This document shows, in pieces, positions 7,255 through 8,901 of a DNA stretch of 8,901 bases. The notes beneath the pieces were generated by a model. It did no database searches. It was not told the origin of the DNA and worked only from the letters and a program-made list of their open reading frames with translations. The stretch lies in assembly GCA_938003715.1 (NCBI GenBank), contig CALKYK010000333.1, forward strand, positions 1 to 8,901. Reading direction: 5' to 3'. Both the position numbers and the translations under genes were made by a program. Each line of letters starts with the position of its first letter. The stretch's first letter is position 1. This stretch comes from an uncultured Gammaproteobacteria bacterium (lineage in GTDB: Bacteria; Pseudomonadota; Gammaproteobacteria; Steroidobacterales; Woeseiaceae).

Positions 7255-7309
7255 AAAAAAGGAGCGGGTGCCGGCGGGCCGAAACCGCTTGAACCCACCG
7301 GGACCCGCT
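7255..7309 (-). terminator. Rho-independent terminator of the UrcA-like gene, possibly bidirectional
   Basis: A long stem pairs AGCGGGT (7263-7269) with ACCCGCT (7303-7309) and continues as CCGG-C-GGG (7271-7278) with CCC-A-CCGG (7294-7301), with two mismatches and a 15-nt loop. On the minus strand the stem is followed by CC and then six Ts (7260-7255), the classic form, and it begins 23 nt after the UrcA-like stop. On the plus strand it lies 11 nt after the aminotransferase stop, but only three Ts follow, so it would work less well in that direction. Confidence 0.75.
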
Positions 7310-7332
7310 TTACGATGCTCGATTGCTGCGGA

Positions 7333-7668
7333 CTATCCTTCGTGGATTTTCGTCAGCGTGTCATTATCGATCCTCGCGACCGCGGCATCCAGCGTCTCGC
7401 GGTAGCAGCGATACTGATCGGACACTTCCCTGACGCCACCGGCGTTCTTGATGGATTCCACGCCGCACACCCGTTTTGACGCGTGTTGCAGCCGGCGGTA
7501 GAGCGCCTGCACGCCCGCCTCTTTCTCCAGGTTCAGATCGGCGAATGTGACTTTCTCCGACTTGCCTTTCAACTCACCCTTCGCGTCGTCCGAGGCATAC
7601 ACGGGCATGCTGAATGCCAGAACGGCGACGGTTGCGACCACAGCTTTTGCAATTTTCGACTCTTTCAT
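7333..7668 (-). CDS. UrcA family protein, small secreted (111 aa)
   Basis: This small exported protein of the UrcA family (function unknown) is common in alpha- and gammaproteobacteria such as sphingomonads and xanthomonads. Residues 1-25 form a signal peptide: MKESKIAK, a hydrophobic stretch, then cleavage after V-Y-A. The mature part shows the family pattern: KVTFADLNLEKEAGVQALYRRLQHASKRVCG at ~39-69 and QYRCYRETLDAAVARI at ~85-100. Cys68 and Cys88 are the conserved pair and could form a disulfide in the periplasm. ATG 7668 is preceded by GAGGGA (7677-7672); an in-frame TTG at 7683 is a less likely start. Length is typical. The gene is monocistronic, converges on the aminotransferase gene and ends in a clear terminator. 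No role is known for the family. Confidence 0.85.
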   Translation of the reverse strand: MKESKIAKAVVATVAVLAFSMPVYASDDAKGELKGKSEKVTFADLNLEKEAGVQALYRRLQHASKRVCGVESIKNAGGVREVSDQYRCYRETLDAAVARIDNDTLTKIHEG

Positions 7669-7913
7669 TGTTCCCTCTCTCAAGATTCAGACACCAGTTT
7701 CAACTTTCGTTGCGAGATGCCAACCCCTCACCCGGAAATGACCCGCCTCCATCTGCAATTGTTCAAATCCGTTTGTTGCTGTTCTCGAGTAAAACAAAAA
7801 ATCGTTACATGACGACGATTCGTTTCGATCCCGATCGCCGGCTGCAAACGCAATACGTTGCAGTCGGATTTGTTATTGAGATGCACCTTAGCTGCAAAAG
7901 GTTGCGTTTGATC

Positions 7914-7930
7914 TAACCAATTTTTGGTTA
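7914..7930. repeat. 17-bp AT-rich palindrome
   Basis: The perfect arms TAACCAA and TTGGTTA are separated by TTT. It overlaps TTATAT (7928-7933), a -10-like sequence on the plus strand, though no plus-strand gene follows. It could be an operator for a dimeric regulator or part of a non-coding transcript, but nothing else supports either idea. Confidence 0.4.
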
Positions 7931-7945
7931 TATGCAGGTGCGCAG

Positions 7946-7978
7946 AAAACGATTCGCTCTTTAGCGGCGACGAATCGT
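7946..7978 (-). terminator. Candidate terminator of the M23 peptidase gene
   Basis: On the minus strand, ACGATTCG (7978-7971) and CGAATCGT (7956-7949) form an 8-bp stem with a 14-nt loop that can pair further inside. The stem is followed by T residues (TTTT at 7949-7946, the last stem base included). The T-tract is short, so efficiency is uncertain. It begins 46 nt after the M23 stop codon. Confidence 0.4.
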
Positions 7979-7990
7979 CCGGAGTGAGGA

Positions 7991-8011
7991 ACTTCGGCGC
8001 CGAGCCGAAGT
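7991..8011. repeat. 8-bp-arm hairpin just after the M23 gene
   Basis: ACTTCGGC (7991-7998) and GCCGAAGT (8004-8011) form a perfect stem with a 5-nt loop, 12 nt after the M23 stop. It lacks a T-tract on either strand. It may protect the mRNA 3' end or assist the candidate terminator further downstream. Confidence 0.5.
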
Positions 8012-8023
8012 CACAGCGAGGAA

Positions 8024-8901
8024 TCAGTAAGCGACGAGCGTGGCGCCGGTGGCCGGGGTCACGGGCGTTGCATCCGGCCCTTCGAAGACGACCGGCACGG
8101 ATTCGAGGCGCATGCCGCGATTCAGCATCACGGCAAAGTGCAAGTGCGGGCCGGAAGAAAACCCAGTATTGCCGGAATCCGCAATGTACTCACCGCGCGC
8201 AACGCGGTCACCGGGCCGCACGCGGATCGTGTTCCAGTTCAGGTGCGCGTAAACGGCGTGCGTGCCGTCGTCGTGCAGGATGCGCACGATGTTCGCCGAT
8301 GCGCCATCGCGCTGCGGGTCGAGCCCGCCGCGGAAATTCGTACTCGCCACTTCGAATACGGTGCCTGCCCGTGCAGCGTAGATATCCGTACCGACCGGCA
8401 TCGCGATGTCGACGGCGTAATAGCTGTCCGGCGTTCGATGCGTCTCGCCGATCGGAAACGCCTGCGAAACCGGGTACGCGCTGGCGACAGCGAACGGCAC
8501 GCGATACGGCCCGGTCGGGCGGTGCTGTGCGCGCGGATCGCCGGGCAGCCACAGGTAGCGGTATTCGACGGCCGGTGCGACGTTGTCCTCGATCGCGGGC
8601 AGTTCCATCAGGAACTGGTCGCTGCGAGGATCGACGATCCAGCGTAGCGGCTGGTCGGGCGGCGGGAAACCGACGTTCGTCAGCTCGTCTAATGCAATGA
8701 TGACCTCGACCGGCGCGTGAAACTCGTTCGTCGCCGAGAAGCGGATTGCGCGCCCGGCGAGCCAGCTCGTGACCCGAACCCGGGGCGGCGCCTCGCCGGT
8801 CGGCAGGTCGCGTACTTCGGCCGACTCCGCGCCCGCCGGCGGGCGGTCCGAATACACCCAGTCGCCGTTCTCGTCCTGGTACTTGTACAGTGACTGGCCC
8901 G
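8024..8901 (-). CDS. DUF4124-M23 family metallopeptidase (partial, N-terminus missing)
   Basis: The frame is open to the right edge; 291 residues and the TGA (8026-8024) are visible. The first visible residues, LYKYQDENGDWVYSDRPP, are the core of a DUF4124 domain, normally found just after a signal peptide, so only about 20-30 residues are probably missing. A beta-rich linker follows, then an M23 (lysostaphin/LytM-like) domain. Metal and active-site motifs visible are the His of ETHRTPDS and Asp of YAVDIAMPVGTDIYAARAG, VYAHLN, and HLHF (the HxH motif, codons at 8138-8146), so the zinc-site motifs appear intact. M23 enzymes are periplasmic or surface endopeptidases that cut peptidoglycan cross-links. 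The internal GTG at 8857 lies within the DUF4124 core and is not the true start. A hairpin and a candidate terminator follow the stop. Confidence 0.9.
   Translation of the reverse strand, partial: GQSLYKYQDENGDWVYSDRPPAGAESAEVRDLPTGEAPPRVRVTSWLAGRAIRFSATNEFHAPVEVIIALDELTNVGFPPPDQPLRWIVDPRSDQFLMELPAIEDNVAPAVEYRYLWLPGDPRAQHRPTGPYRVPFAVASAYPVSQAFPIGETHRTPDSYYAVDIAMPVGTDIYAARAGTVFEVASTNFRGGLDPQRDGASANIVRILHDDGTHAVYAHLNWNTIRVRPGDRVARGEYIADSGNTGFSSGPHLHFAVMLNRGMRLESVPVVFEGPDATPVTPATGATLVAY

Larger units (their letters stand above)
7669..8023. other. 355-bp non-coding, relatively AT-rich stretch with several inverted repeats
   Basis: No open frame here has coding character; the short ones present lack a credible ribosome site and conserved motifs. 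The stretch is visibly richer in A and T than the flanking genes, especially 7755-7945. It should contain the promoter of the UrcA-like gene and the 3' end of the M23 gene, both on the minus strand. Repeats seen are AATCGT/ACGATT (7800-7805 and 7815-7820), CTGCAA/TTGCAG (7842-7847 and 7858-7863), TAACCAA/TTGGTTA (7914-7930), ACGATTCG/CGAATCGT (7949-7978) and ACTTCGGC/GCCGAAGT (7991-8011). I could not pick a convincing promoter for the UrcA-like gene. Confidence 0.6.

Noticed and set aside
5952..7292. A 446-codon plus-strand frame overlapping the aminotransferase gene.
   Set aside because: Its product is Arg-rich without domains, while the alternative frame gives an intact PLP enzyme with all catalytic residues.
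7796..7820. A possible minus-strand terminator, AATCGT/ACGATT followed by Ts.
   Set aside because: The stem has six pairs, only two of them G-C, with a 9-nt loop; it is too weak to call. It is kept only as one of the repeats in the intergenic stretch.
7924..8700. A 258-codon plus-strand frame at the right end.
   Set aside because: It is antisense to the M23 gene and translates to an Arg/Ser/Ala-rich sequence without motifs.
1..8901. Looked for CRISPR repeats, tRNA or rRNA genes, transposase fragments, phage genes, toxin-antitoxin pairs and riboswitches.
   Set aside because: I saw no periodic repeats, cloverleaf-like sequences, transposase motifs or target-site duplications, and no recognisable riboswitch core. 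This was by eye only, so a profile search could still find a weak case.

Overview
This is a GC-rich bacterial chromosomal window that codes densely on both strands. It holds five complete genes and two genes cut by the window edges. The gene content suggests a heterotrophic, peptide-degrading Gammaproteobacterium, for example of the Woeseiaceae, Steroidobacteraceae or Xanthomonadales type. The markers are a CBM9-like/DUF5916 outer-membrane-type protein, paired S9 peptidases, a UrcA-family protein, a DUF4124-M23 peptidase and a Tat-targeted HisC-like enzyme. The taxon is an inference from family content; there is no rRNA or other phylogenetic marker here.

Layout from left to right. (1) 1-985, minus: N-terminal 328 codons of a secreted CBM9-like/DUF5916 protein, truncated at the left edge. 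(2) 1146-1631, plus: a small integral-membrane methyltransferase of the isoprenylcysteine/phospholipid type, divergent from gene 1 and convergent with gene 3 across a 6-bp gap. (3, 4) 3791-1638 and 5833-3806, minus: a probable two-gene operon. The upstream gene is a secreted S9 peptidase with PD40/WD40-like repeats. Fourteen bases after it comes a prolyl oligopeptidase with a lipoprotein signal. (5) 6109-7251, plus: a HisC-like PLP-dependent aminotransferase with a twin-arginine signal, divergent from the peptidase operon. The 275-bp region between them holds back-to-back candidate promoters and a strong 10-bp-arm inverted repeat. (6) 7668-7333, minus: a small UrcA-family secreted protein, convergent with gene 5 across a good hairpin terminator. 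(7) 8901-8024, minus: the C-terminal 291 residues of a DUF4124-M23 metallopeptidase, truncated at the right edge. Between genes 6 and 7 lies a 355-bp, comparatively AT-rich non-coding stretch with several inverted repeats.

Functionally, every recognisable protein except the methyltransferase carries an export signal or belongs to an envelope family. The two S9 peptidases would degrade peptides in the periplasm or at the outer membrane, and the Tat-targeted aminotransferase may act on amino compounds in the same compartment. The M23 protein would act on peptidoglycan. I found no CRISPR array, transposase, tRNA, rRNA, phage gene or defence system, and no clearly undescribed system. The most unusual items are the exported PLP enzyme and the palindromic control region it shares with the peptidase operon.
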